This document shows positions 1-12,421 of a DNA stretch of 64,000 bases, one piece after another. Position 1 is the first letter of the stretch; each line of letters starts with the position of its first letter. A program made the position numbers and the translations under genes. The notes under the pieces are model-generated. The model ran no database searches. It saw only the letters and a program-made list of their open reading frames with translations, and was not told the origin of the DNA. Origin of the DNA: Liriodendron chinense (lineage: Eukaryota > Streptophyta > Magnoliopsida > Magnoliales > Magnoliaceae); assembly GCA_003013855.2 (NCBI GenBank), contig ML058505.1:1302001-1366000 (forward strand), read 5' to 3'.

Positions 1-2
1 TC

Positions 3-996
3 ATCGTGGACCGCCTCACCAAGTCGGCTCATTTCATTCCGATCCGTGTGACTGCCCCAGTTTCAAAATTGACAGAATTGTATGTTAAAGAACTAGTGCA
101 TTTACATGGTGTGCCAGCATCGATCATTTCAGACAGAGATCCGCGCTATACATCCTCATTATGGTCTAGAATGCAACAAGCGATGGGCACCTCTCTTAAG
201 TAAAGCACAGCTTTCCACCCCCAGACCGATGGTCAGACCGGGAGAGTGAACCAAATATTGGAAGATATGCTAAGAGCATGCGTGTTGGATTTTAAAGGAA
301 AATGGGAAGACTATCTAGCCCTCACTGAATTCACCTACAACAATAGCTACCAAGTAAGTATAGGCATGGCACCTTTTGAAGCCCTCTATGGTCGTCCGTG
401 CTGCGCACCGCATTGCTGGGTAGAAGTTGGAGAATGTAGTGTGCTTGGATTAGAAATTGTGTAGCTTACTTCAGAAAAGATTGAAATCATCTGCAAATGT
501 TTGCAGACCGCCCAAAGTAGACAGAAAAGTTACGCCGATATTAGACGCCGAGATCTCGAATTCAAAGAAGGCGACTTCGTATTCTTGAAAGTATCACCAA
601 TGAAGGGTATGTTGCGATTTAGGAAGAAGGGCAAGCTAGCACCATGATTTATAGGCCTATTCGAAATTCTGCAGCGTGTAGGAGAAGTGGCATACCGTCT
701 CGCTCTACCTCCTCAATTGTCAAAGGTCCATGATGTCTTCCACGTTTCCATGCTAAGGAAGTACGAGAGAGATGATTCCCATGTGATCGAGTGGGAGAAG
801 ATCAAGGTTCGAGATGATGCATCTTATGTAGAAGAACCAGTGCACATTTTGGATCGAAAGGAACGCGCCCTCCGAAAGAAAGTTATCTCCCTAGTTAAAG
901 TCTTGTGGTCCTTCCATGGTGAAGAGAGAAGCGACTTGGGAGAATGAAGAGGAGATGAGGAAGGAATACCCCAAGCTCTTCGCCGACCAATCATAG
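3..996 (+). pseudogene. Ty3 chromovirus (Tekay/Del-like) pol, integrase to chromodomain end, decayed
   Basis: This is the C-terminal end of a Ty3/gypsy polyprotein that begins left of the window. It starts inside the integrase core (VDRLTKSAHF near position 6; HPQTDGQT near 225), continues through EFTYNNSYQ and FEALYGRP (about 325-400), the integrase C-terminal module ([21 protein letters not shown] near 690-765) and a chromodomain-like tail with [14 protein letters not shown]. It ends at the TAG at 994-996. In-frame stops lie at about 201-203, 462-464 (where relatives have Gln) and 645-647 (where relatives have Arg). A frame change near 920 separates the chromodomain tail from the rest. The tail and the long LTR that follows fit Tekay/Del chromoviruses by family knowledge. 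The copy cannot make integrase. Confidence 0.9.
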
Positions 997-1024
997 GTAA
1001 ACTTCGAGGATGAAGTTTGTTTTT

Positions 1025-1037
1025 AAGGGGGGTGGAG
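1025..1037 (+). other. Polypurine tract of the Tekay-like element
   Basis: A purine run (AAGGGGGGTGGAG) directly abuts the TG that opens the following LTR. This is the expected position of the plus-strand primer of an LTR retrotransposon. Confidence 0.8.
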
Positions 1038-2051
1038 TGTTACACCCTGTATTTTCCCCTATTTTATTTTTATTTTTATTCATTTTTTTAGCCGTTGATC
1101 TTGAGAGGGTTATATCTAATCAACTGTAGGGAATCTAAGGCGGGCCTATTTATAAAAGTTGCTCTAATTAACCTCTAAAATGGTCTAGAATGGCTGGATT
1201 TTGTTAAACTCACCGTTTTTGAAAAATTACGAAAATGCTACTACTAAAACCCCACCATTTAAGTAACCCGGTTTCCACAATCATTTCTGACCCTAAACTT
1301 AGTGTATGGCCTATCTAACACAAAATAATCGTACACGTCGAAAATCAGCCCCTCGATCATTGTGCAAATGCCCTAATAAGAAATCGAACCCTAGATGGCT
1401 TACCTTAACTCGGATCTGTCTCAAATTTTTGGCCAACGGTTAATTTTTCGTTGCCGACATGCTGGATGGAGAAGATCACTCAGATCCACACTAGTGGACC
1501 ACGTGTGTAGGGGGCAGCGGTGGCACGCGGTCTCCGTATCGCGTGCACACGACGCGCTAGCCCTCCCTCCGTCTTCTTCTTTCCGCATTCACACCGGACG
1601 ACGCTGTTCGTCTGCGGCCTCCACGCTGGCTCTCCAGTGGACCCCATTGCTAAATCCACTCCGTCCATTCGACTCGCGGGCCAGTCAAACATAGTCCTTT
1701 TGAAAATCTTCGCCGACTGTCACCTGTACGGCCTGCTCCAAATCACCGTTCGTTAGAAGAAGGATTAAAATCTGATCCATTACTTTGCATGGACACATGA
1801 GACCACTTCTAAAACCTTCTTGTGGACCCTCCCTTTACTATGGACGGTCCTCATGCGTAAGGGACCGGTGTGTAGAGAGATCTGAGCTTCCTGTCGTCAT
1901 TTCCTTGTGAAGTACGGAACCAGAATCTAGAAGCTTCCTCCGAGCCCTAATCCGAACTATATAAAATCTCTTTTTCACCTTTGCCACCTCCATGATCATC
2001 AGAGAGAGAGAGAGAGAAGCCGTCAGAGAGAGAGAGAGAAAGAGAGGCCGT

Positions 2052-2092
<41 letters not shown>

Positions 2093-3945
2093 GGGGCTGT
2101 CACTGGACGTTTGCTGCCAGATGGCTGTCGCTGGACTGCTGCTGCTGGACTCCGTCCAGGGAAGGAGAAGGAGGAGAAAAGGAGAAGGAAGAAGAAAGGA
2201 AGAAGAAAGAGAGGTAGTGAAGAAATCTCGAGCCAAACTGGGTCGAATCGAGCCAAACCAAGTCGACTCAGCCGACATCCGGATTTCTAAGAGTTAGGCC
2301 CCATTTTCTATGATATTGTCCTATATAGACAGCCTATACTCTAACATTTTGTTGGATCTAACCTTAGATGACCATAGAATTAAAAATCATGCTTAAATAA
2401 TCCTTAACCGTGTGTTTCCACAATTACATTAGGTTTAGGATCTAGAGGAGGTGCACACTATCAATAGATCATATCATTGAATTCTAAGGTGAGGATTTCT
2501 TTTAAGCCTAATTACAGCAGTATCGCATGGTATGTCGAATTGTGTCTTATTGTATGGTTTGTCGTATGTTACTTGAAAACATGAATGATTTGAATCCCTT
2601 ATGAAATCGTGTATTGACGAATATAATTGACATTAATTGCTGAAATTTCGTTTTATATAGATTGTATGTCAGATCTGAGGGTTAAAGAAAGAATGATGAT
2701 TGATTTACATGTGTATATGAACATATGTATGCAACATGCTTCAGTATGCCTGTTCACATGTGTATATGAGATTATGTATGCACCATGCTTCAACATGTTT
2801 GTTCACATGTATAAGGTTGAGATTTTGATTTATGTATGAGGATGGTTATATGTATGGATGTCGTCCTAATGGAAGCCCTTGCCCCATGGATAGTATAACT
2901 GTATATGTGGAAAATGATGGATTAGTAAGAAGCCCATGAGATGTATTTTGGCAAGACCATGATCCTGATGTTAATGAAGTACCAATGATCTATATGAATG
3001 AGTAAATGATGGACTCTTGAGTCAGATACAAATGTTTTGGGTGCTATGTGTCTCATCTTGACTAAGATGTGTACGCCTTTTCGTGGTTGGCCCCTACTGA
3101 GAGGAAACGACTATTCTACGTCATGACGGACTATGGATGGGGTATAGATCGACCTTGGGATAGGAACATCTCTAAAACTGCTGGATGATAAGCTACTTAA
3201 CTAAATGTAAAACTAAATCATGCATTCATCGCTTGCTAGTGAAAGTGTGCATGGGCCCGTTTCACTAATTGATTTTGGTGTATGGGAAGAGTGGAGTGAT
3301 CCCGTCCTAAATAGAACCTCTGGTTGCTAGTGACTGGTGAGAAGAGCGGAGTGATCCCGTCTCATTGGGCAGGGTGCCTGAACTAGAGCATGCATTTTAT
3401 GTATAGCATTAATCTAGATATTTTTTTGAGTGTTTTGTTTGATATATGCATTATTTGGATATTATTGTAATAGTCTTAATTGAAAATGCTTACTGAGTTG
3501 ATCGCGAACAACTCACGTCCTCCTTGGACGGTGTTTTTAAAACATCACCAGACATTGCAGGTGACGATCCATTAGGTGAGCCCGATCTGCAGGGTGACGA
3601 ATATGAAGGCTCGTGGCAGCAAATGACGGATGATGAAGCCTACGTAGATTGATGGTGACCCATTTATTGCTTTAGTAAAGAAAAGTTAATTCTTTATATT
3701 CGAAATAAATTCCTTTTATGGGGACATTTAAATGAACATTTTGTTAGACATGTTTTATTTGATTTTGAACTTAGAGTAGAAAATTATGGAATAAGATCTT
3801 TATTTCCCGTCATTTTGCTTGAATGCCATAAATGTATTTAAGTACAGTATGTGTGTTTGGAATAATGATGTTAACACACAGGAGTTAACACCCGAAACTC
3901 GACAGATCGTTTTGTCCACGAGAGTCGAAAATTCGGGGCGTTACA
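1038..3945 (+). repeat. 3' LTR of the Tekay-like chromovirus (2908 bp)
   Basis: It begins TGTTACACCC just after the polypurine tract and ends GGGGCGTTACA, so it has TG...CA ends and short inverted termini (TGTTAC / GTTACA). A 2.9 kb LTR is long but normal for Tekay/Del elements. It contains a (GA)n tract and no supported gene. The reading frames over the GA tract are low-complexity artefacts. The partner LTR and target duplication lie outside the window. The insertion ends about 770 bp beyond the stop codon of the ACA gene. Confidence 0.82.
2001..2090. repeat. (GA)n microsatellite
   Basis: Three GA runs are separated by short interruptions; the longest covers about 2056-2089. They lie inside the Tekay-like LTR. 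Confidence 0.95.
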
Positions 3946-4713
3946 GTTTCTCTCTTAGCCTATGGTTGTTTCAGGAGATCAGCTAGTAGAATTTACTGTT
4001 CACAAGGTATCTAGTTCTTCTGGGATTTCAATATTTCTCCACCCATATTGCATAAAAGTTTCGGGAATTTCTTCTTCTTCTTCTTTTTTATTTTATTTTT
4101 ATTTTTTTTTTATTTTTGGTCCTGTGTCAATTTGGTAACAAAGCAAGTTCCAAATCCTCAGAAATTGGATTTTGGGCCCATATGTTGATCATTGTACTGT
4201 TTGGGAAAGCATTTGTATGTTTGGATCTATGTTTACTGATCTAACAAAATAAATTCAGCTCCTTTATATGTAAAAAAATAAAATCAAATCACTCTTTCCA
4301 TACACCTAGCACATATAATTAGCATCTTCCAATATTCTGGTGTTCCATCCAGCAAGAAGTCATTCGAACATGTGCCTGCATTTGGATGCGCAGGGCTCCC
4401 ATGCCATGTGTGGAATTAGCAAACCTGAACCTCATAGTCAAACCAACCGATTATGGGATATTTTAGAAACTTAAAAGAAGAAGAAGAAGGTGTGAATCCA
4501 TTGATATAATCGAAATAAATACACTAAAGAATGTAATGAGCTCTACTAATACCACCCACTTTGATTATTGATACACCCATCTCCTCTCTACTTTTGGTAG
4601 TATAGTAACGCAACTTTGTACTACTACATTATCAAAACTTGAAATGTAATGTTGCATTTATTGATCACGGTGAGTTTAGATTAAACAAATGAATGCTAAT
4701 AAGAATCCCTGGT
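3946..4713 (-). other. 3' flank and probable 3' UTR of the ACA gene
   Basis: There is no open gene between the LTR end and the ACA stop. On the minus strand an AATAAA sits at 4657-4662, about 50 nt past the stop, and could be the polyadenylation signal. A T-rich low-complexity stretch covers 4072-4117. Confidence 0.5.
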
Positions 4714-6752
4714 CTAAAACTTACGAAGCCCAAATCGCTTAAGATAGCTAAACAGGGGTTTGTCGGACACTGGTATGCACTTTACAAGCCAACCAATTGG
4801 CCAAGAAACAGCAGCAATTCCGACACAAGCACCCCATTGCCCCCAATTTAATCTCTCTGTATTGGCGAACCTCTTGAGAAACTCCACCATCACCACTTGC
4901 AAAATGATCGTGAACCCCACAATACCCACAAACAGACGGTTATGATGAATCCCCTCAAACACATTCTTCTTCTCCAGCTTCCTGGCATTGAACTCATTGA
5001 AAACCTGGCACAAAACAAAAGTGTTAAAAATCAATGTGTCCCTCACCCTCCTGTCCACGCTGAAGATTGACTCCCCCTTGAATTGCAATGTCAGCAAGAC
5101 AATGATTTGATATAGAGCTTGAGCAATGAGATTCCTCCACATGACATTTGTGATCAGTGGCTCAGTGCGGCCCACCGGCTTCTGATCCATCAGCTCTTTG
5201 GTGGGTCGCTCTGTAGCCAGAGCCAAAGCACCTAATGTGTCCATAATCAGGTTCACCCACAACAGTTGGACTGCTGTCAGCGGCACATCACCGGAAGTAA
5301 CAGCCGCGATGAAATTGATCATGAGGGCGGCGACATTCACTGTGAGTTGGAATTGGATGAATTTCTGGATGTTGCTGTAGACGCATCTCCCCCATTGCAA
5401 AACTGTCACAACAGAAGTGAAATTGTCGTCCAAAATGACTATGTCCGAGCTCTCTTTTGCTACTTCGGTGCCTTGGATTCCCATGGAGAGCCCGATGTCC
5501 GATTCTTTTAGGGCAGGAGCATCGTTTGTTCCATCTCCAGTGACAGCAACTACTTGTCCTTTCTGTTTCAAGCTTTGCACCATTAGAAGCTTATCAAATG
5601 GTGAGGATCTTGCCATCACACAAATTTTATCGACCATTTCCATCCTTTGTTCTGCTGAGTAGTTTCTGAAATCCTTGCCTTCGATCACTGCTCCATTCAC
5701 GTCTTGATTGGGCCTAAGTATTCCGCATTCAACTGTTATTGCTTGTGCTGTAAAAACGTTATCACCAGTTATCATCTTGACGGCAACTCCGGCTTTTCTG
5801 CAAGCTTCAACGGCTTTTCTCACCCCCGGCCGGCATGGGTCCTTCAGACCTACTATCCCTAATAGTGTCAAGCCATCGTCAGATAGGTTTTCAATCTTTC
5901 CTCCATTTCCATCAGTGATGGTATCTTCTGCAATCTGTTTGTGGGCAAAAGCGATGCACCGTAGACTCTGAGCTGCCATTGCTTCGATGATTTGCTGAAA
6001 TTTCATCATTTTCTGCTCATCTATGACTTTGATATTTCCATTACTGTCAAAGTAATTTGAACACATCGCAAGGATCATCTCTGCAGCTCCTTTCCTATGC
6101 ACATGGATCGATGACTTCTCATCGTTCTTCCTAACCAAAATGCCGCTTTGTTTCTTCTCTGAATTGAATGCTTCAACATGGAGAATAGTCCAACTTTTCT
6201 TCAATCCATCCATATTCATCCCCAAATCCAACACAGCCCAAGAAAGAATCTCTTTCTCGGTGGGACTCCCAGAAAACTCAGGCTTTGAAACTGTAGTGGG
6301 TCTATAAACACTACCTGTGGTGTTCAAACTGACACCTTGGTGCAGCAATTCAACAACATTGGTGGCTATTTTGGAGGAGTCCTTAAGAGATTCTTCGTCC
6401 AGCCAGAACTTATCCACCTTCATCTGATTCATTGTCAAGGTGCCAGTTTTATCAGTGCAGATAGTGTTGGCAGACCCCATGGTTTCACAGGCAGAGAGTT
6501 TCCGAACCATGGCTTGATCGGCCATCATCCTCTTCATTGAATAAGCGAGCGTAAGAGTAACAGCCAGTGGTAGGCCTTCAGGAATCGCCACCACCACAAT
6601 AGTGACCGCGGCAGCGAAAATGCTCGCCACTGAGTTCATCACCTCGCCGATCTTTGTTTTCCTGGCATTGAACTCCCAGTGTCCATCCTCATCTGTCGTG
6701 TTTCCAGTGAAGTAACGGACCAACAACACAATGAGGACAAGAGTGGCGACAC
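4714..6752 (-). CDS. ACA: Autoinhibited Ca2+-ATPase (ACA, P-type IIB), C-terminal two thirds; gene interrupted
   Basis: This is the second part of a calmodulin-regulated calcium pump that uses ATP to move Ca2+ out of the cytosol. Numbering follows the joined protein of about 1029 residues. The part starts in transmembrane segment 3 (ATLVLIVLLVRYF, from 353) and includes PEGLPLAV of segment 4 (408), the phosphorylated Asp in DKTGT (451), the nucleotide-site KGAAE (about 571), MITGDN, TGDGTNDAP (755-763), and VNLIMDTLGALALATERPT in the C-terminal membrane domain. It ends LKRFGLRKF. There is no internal stop over 2.0 kb. The first codons of the open frame beyond 6752 come from the inserted LTR and are not part of the protein. 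The intronless layout fits the ACA12/ACA13 type by family knowledge. The coding frame looks intact, but the allele is split by an 8.7 kb Copia element, so it should not make a full pump. Confidence 0.95.
6748..6752. repeat. Target-site duplication GACAC (left copy)
   Basis: GACAC lies directly outside the left LTR and is repeated exactly at 15498-15502 outside the right LTR. The 5 bp length is standard for LTR retrotransposon integration. Confidence 0.96.
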
Positions 6753-7246
6753 TGTTAGAAATTGCTGAAGTGTGGGCCACCAGGATCTGACGGTCTACAC
6801 GATGAGAACCTTCGCAAAGCCGAGGATTTGTGGTGGATCCAGCGATCCGCCTATTTGCTACAGGAGCAAGTGGGTCTGATCACACTTCTGATCCTACAGT
6901 GAAGATGGTCCCCGGATCAGATCTATGGTTCAGATCTGATGGATGGACCAGATAAACTCTATATGCCTATGCCTCTCTTTTCTCTCCGTATATCACTTAT
7001 ACGTTTTCTCTTCCTTGTGTCTTTGATAACGGAAGGAGTCCTCTTATAAATAGAGGGAAAAGAGATAAGGGATGAGATGAGATAAGGTTGGTTTAACCTT
7101 ATCTTATCCCATCTCATCTTCTTCCGAGGTTTAAATTTCTTATTCAAAATTCAAACTCTCGGGAGAAGGAGGATGCGGGAACATCCTTATGGGCCCCACC
7201 CACAAGTGGTTGTCCACAAGTGGGCCCCATGGGTCCACAATCAACA
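6753..7246 (-). repeat. 3' LTR of the Copia element
   Basis: 494 bp, matching 15004-15497 except at about six positions. It contains a TATA-like core TTATAAAT (7039-7046) and the inverted repeat GATAAGGTT / AACCTTATC. On the minus strand the ACA reading frame meets an LTR-derived stop at the other LTR junction, at 15492. Confidence 0.95.
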
Positions 7247-7256
7247 TCTCCCACTC
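7247..7256 (-). other. Polypurine tract of the Copia element
   Basis: The minus strand reads GAGTGGGAGA immediately before the 3' LTR. Position and composition match a plus-strand primer. Confidence 0.85.
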
Positions 7257-8452
7257 AATCACATTGTGAGGTAGGCACATCATGAGAGTTCACCTGGCTC
7301 ATCACATAATAATCAAAAACCAAAGAATCATGATCAAAAGAATCAGAAGCGTGGGACCAGCTGGAACACCTTTATCTTCTCACAGGTGTTTGAGTACTAA
7401 GAGACCACCTATCTAGCACTCAATAACCCAAGCTTTGCATTGCCTGTCCTAGTCCGCATGACCACACCGGATAGAGTTAACTCCCAATCTAGAGTACTCG
7501 GCCAACATACGCACTTATCCAACTTATCGAGTTTATACTGAAAAACCTGATTTTCTACAAACATCAATTTGAATTCCTTTTAAAGTAATATATATATATA
7601 TATATATACATATATATTTTGAAAGAGAATATCGTTTGTAAAAGTCTAAGAAAACTCGATACTGCCGGCGGATAAGTCTCCAAGTGCGTATTTATAGTTC
7701 TAGAAACTTGGTGTAGTTGTCACGGGATCTTCCCCACGCAAGTGTGTAATTTGGAATTGATCAAGCCGCTTTCCTAGCATAACCGAGTCTGGCCAATCAA
7801 GGGCCTTTCGTCATCGTATACTAAAGTAGCGACACTCAATCTCATCCTCCTGTACACAAGAGGAGGGTAGCTGAGGACACAAAGAGTCACCTACGGGACT
7901 GGCTACTCGCACGTTGCAATGATTAGATCGAATCAAAGCAATCTGTAGGTAATAGGTCCAAACACGTGGCTACAATCCACGCCGTAAAGTAGACAATACT
8001 AGGTATCTGTCGGGTCTACAGTACGCAAGTCATCTCACATGAGGTATGACTCATCTCATAACCTCACGACTTGGCTGTGATTCAGGCCATAACATTATCT
8101 GCATTATGAATAATGGTGCGACTATGTTATTCGACTTTGTCAGTCTCATCTTCAATCTTATAGGACTGAAGGCGGATACAACTCATTTGCATCCTCATCC
8201 TTTATTATTTTCAATAAAGGGTGGTTCATACCTCATTGTATGAACTTCACCCCAAGTGTACCTCTCTTGTACATTTAGGGTTGGTTAATCCGTGCGAGTG
8301 GGTAACCGGCCTGCCGATAATAGTTGAAATCCTACTTGATCTCAATGAAAATGCTGATGATCTACATACCTAGTTTAACAAGTGCTCAATACTGAATAAA
8401 ATAGAATTTATTATTCATGAAAGATCAAAGATACATGATACAAGCATATCAA
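7257..8452 (-). other. Copia 3' non-coding internal region
   Basis: About 1.2 kb lies between the end of pol and the polypurine tract. It has no supported reading frame. It contains an (AT)n run at about 7588-7617. Confidence 0.6.
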
Positions 8453-11400
8453 TCAAGCTTTCCTCAATCCCATCTGCCTGACGTGAACCTGAAATAGATC
8501 TCTAGTTATAGGTTTCGTCAAGGATCAGCCATCATTTCCTTGGTAGGAATGTAGCTGAGGATAACCTTCTTATCTTTCACTTGATCACGAACGTAATGAT
8601 ACTTTATCTCAATGTGCTTCGATTTCTGGTGGTGTTTGGGATCCTTTGCCAAGTCAATGGCCGAGGTGTTGTCTATCATCAACGATATAGGCTCATGTAA
8701 GCCTGGAACAACACCCAATCCTTGTAGGAATCTGCGAACCCATACACACTCTTGAACTGCAGCACAACATGCAATGTATTCGGCCTCCATAGATGAAAGT
8801 GCCGTGGATGTCTGTTTCTTGCTCGACCAAGAGATAGCTCCCCCTCCGAGCAAGAAGACATATCCTGAAGTAGACTTTCCCTCGTCGGCGTCATTACCCC
8901 AGGCGGCATCTGAATATCCTTTGAGCTCGAGACTCGCGCCTTCATAACACAGCATCAAGTCCTTAGTTCCTCTGAGATAGCGGAATATTCGTTTCACGGC
9001 TTGCCAATGAGACTGTCCCGGGTTACTCTGGTAACGGCTGACTATGCCAACTGCATAGCTTATATCTGGTCTGGTGCAAAGCATAGCATACATTAAGCTG
9101 CCTACTGCGCTCGCATAAGGTACTGAGGACATTGCTGATTTCTCAGCTTCTGTCTGGGGACACGATTTCATGTCTAACTTGGTAGCTTTATCCATAGGGG
9201 TTTCAACAGCTTTTGAATTTTCCATCCTAAACCGCTCTAAGATCTTCTGTATGTAAGTGGCTTGTGACAAGCCTAAGAATCTCCTAGAACGGTTCCTGAT
9301 GATTTTAACCCCTAGAATAAAGTTGGCTTCACCAAGATCTTTCATCTCAAAGTTCGAGAAAAGCCAATCTTTAGACATCATCAATAGATGCATGTCATTA
9401 CCAGCTAATAGGATATCGTCTACATATAGAGATAGTATCAGAAAAGATCTTCCAGACCGTTTCACGTATACACAATGATCTTCTTCACTCATTGTGAATC
9501 CAAAAGTGGTGATGGCTAAGTGGAACCTCATGTACCACTGCCTTGAAGATTGCTTCAACCCATAAATAGATCGTAATAACTTGCAGACTTTCTTTGGATA
9601 CTTTTTGTCCACATAACCTATGGGTTGTTGCATGTAGATATCTTCATCCAAATCACCATTTAAGAAAGCAGTCTTTACATCCATCTGATATAACTCTAAG
9701 TCTAAACTCGCGACAATGGACAAAATCATGCGGATTGAGGAAAATTTTGCAACAGGTGAAAAAGTTTCCTCATAATCAACACCTTCTTTTTGTGTAAAAC
9801 CTTTTGCAACTAATCTTGCTTTGTACTTGTCCACTGTACCATCTGCCTTTCTTTTGATCTTAAGTACCCACTTATTACCAATTGCTTTGCGATTGGAAGG
9901 CAGATCTACAAGTTCCCAGACTTTGTTCTTCTCCATGGAGGCAATCTCCTCGTCCATGGCAGTTACCCAATCAGCCGAATTCGGAGATAATAACGCATCC
10001 TGATAAGAATCAGGTTCATCATCGTCAACCGCAACACAAGAGAAAGATTGACCATTGATATCGAAATATCTTCTGGGAATCAAACCTCTTTCACTTCGAC
10101 GTAACTCAGGAGCCTGCTGAGATATACTCCCACTATCCTGATGAACTATAGGAGTATCTCCATTTGCAGAAACAGAACTCCCACTCTCCTGAGATACATC
10201 GGGAATTTCAAAAAGTTCGGTGGAAACCTTTTGTTTCTTTTGGCTGGGGTATCTGTCTTCGACGATGGTTACGTCCCGAGATTCAATCTCAGTCCATCCT
10301 CCACGATCCTCATAAACGAGAACGTATCCCTTTGAGTGCATTGGGTACCTGATGAATACGCACTCAATAGTTTTACTATCAAGTTTACTTCTATGCTGAG
10401 TAGGCAATAAAACATATGCTAAAGATCCCCAAGGACGTAGGTCGGCTAGAGAAGGAATCCTCCCAGTCCACATCTCATATGGAGTCTTAGGAACGGATTT
10501 AGTTGGGACTCTATTTAAGACGTAGACGGCTGTAAGAAGCGCGTCTCCCCAGAATGTGGTAGAGAGATTGGCATGTGCCATCATCGATCTAACCATGTCC
10601 AATAGTGTCCTGTTCCTTCTCTCTGCAACTCCATTTTGCTGTGGAGTATATGCCAACGTTTGCACAGTATGATTTAAACGTTTCAGATGTATACTCGCCA
10701 CCTCTATCAGATCTGAGAATTTTAATCTTTTTCTCAAGCTGATTTTCAACTTCAGCTTTGAATTTGAGAAAACAATCAAAAGCCTCAGATTTATGTGAGA
10801 TGAGATACACATATCCATAGCGCGAGTAATCGTCAATAAATGTGACGAAGTATTGGCATCTATTTCTAGCATGTATATTTAAGGGTCCACAGATATCCGT
10901 ATGGATTATCTCTAGTAAACCCTTTGACCTAGTCGCTTTAGGGAATGGTTTCTTAAAAGTCTTCCCGGACACACAATGTTCACAAAATGGCAAATCAACA
11001 TTGGATAATGAACCTAACAGACCAGATCTAGCTAGTCTTGTCATACGGTCCTTTCCAATGTGACCTAACCTCGCGTGCCATTTTAAAGATTCAGATACTA
11101 CATGTTCATTCGATGTAGCAGACAAAGCAAGAGGCGCATTATCATGTTCTACATCTAGAATAAATAAATCTGAAATTAAATTACCCCATGCAAAGATGAG
11201 GTTATTTAGTCTTAAAGAAACTCTTGTCCCGAAAAAACGAATGTCAAAACCATTAACTAATAATCTAGAAACAGAAATTAAATTCCGACGCATGCCCGGT
11301 GCATAAAGAGTATCATGGAGGGTTATTGTGTGCCCTACGCGCGTATGGAGATGATAAACACCAATCCCTAGCACGTCTTCAGCAGCGTTATTCCCCATGT

Positions 11401-12421
11401 ACACCCTGTAGCTCCCTGTGGCTATAGGTCGAAATTCCTCGAGTCCTCGACGATCTCGTGTCACCTGCTTTGTTGCGCCTGAATCCAAAATCCACTCGTT
11501 AGATAGGATATCAACGGAAAGGATCTCAGAACAAACGCCTACAAACAAAGTATCTTGTGACTGAGGAATTACCGTCTTTTTCTGGGCACACTGACGGGTA
11601 TAATGGCCGGGATTTCCGCAGACGAAACAGGTGATGTTTGTCTTTTTAGTTTTCCTCTTTCCTTCCCCCTTCTTGGGATTTGGATGAGGCGTTGCGGTCT
11701 TCTGTTCCTGATTGTTCTTCTTCACCTTCTTGCGAGCTTTGAACTTCCTCTTATTAGCTTTCCGCTTGTGGGTTTCTGCTGCAAAAGCCTTGGCCGAACC
11801 TGGCTGAATTGCATTCATTTCAACCTCTCGTACCAGATGGCCACAAAAGTCTCTGAACGTTGTGATAGAATCAGTATGGTTCAGAATCGTTTTGATTTGG
11901 GCCCATGATTCGGGTAAGGAACGGTGTATAGCTATAATCTTTTAATTTTCAGTTAATTTGCACCCTACATTCCTCAGGGCGCCTATCATCTGCTCCATCT
12001 TACGGATACGATCCTTGATGGGGCAACCTACAGGCATCCTGTATTCTTGGAACTCTAATTCCATAGCCCGAACCTTTGCATCTGACTTCTGCTTATAGGC
12101 ATTAGCCAGTGCATCCCAGATCCCCTTAGCGGTTTCATGCACTTCATACGTGGGTATGAGTTCTTTGTGCATTGTGCTAATTAAAACATTACGGGCTGAG
12201 CGATTTTGTTTACACCACTTGTTGTAGCGATTCATCGCGGCCCTATGTTCACCTAGATTTCCATTTTCAGCCAATATGGGTTCCTCTTGAACCCCATCCA
12301 GAGTGTGTGAAATGTCATCTTCATCTAGAAGGCTTCGCACTGCGCGGGACCAGTCTTCGTAGTTGTTGCCGTCGAAATGTTGTCCTTTTAGTTGATCGGC
12401 GATTAATGCTTTAGAGGCCAT
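8453..12421 (-). pseudogene. Copia gag-pol polyprotein, lightly broken
   Basis: One long frame starts at the ATG at 12421 (MASKALIADQLKGQ, a Copia Gag). It is followed by the zinc knuckle CFVCGNPGHYTRQC, the protease site LDSGAT, the pre-integrase motif WHARLGHIGKDRM and the integrase core ([17 protein letters not shown]). After a frame change it continues with [10 protein letters not shown], the reverse transcriptase ([11 protein letters not shown]; catalytic [11 protein letters not shown]), and RNase H ([22 protein letters not shown]). Three lesions are visible: a TAA at 11942-11944 within gag, a frameshift near 10660 inside integrase, and a 1 nt loss near 8518 that removes the last 20 or so codons (the old stop would be at 8453-8455). 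Gag to RNase H order in one frame is typical of Ty1/Copia. The copy is probably not autonomous. Confidence 0.93.

Noticed and set aside
1395..2297. Possible coding frames in the Tekay-like LTR.
   Set aside because: They arise from GA/CT repeats and random open sequence, with no recognisable domain, and lie inside an LTR.
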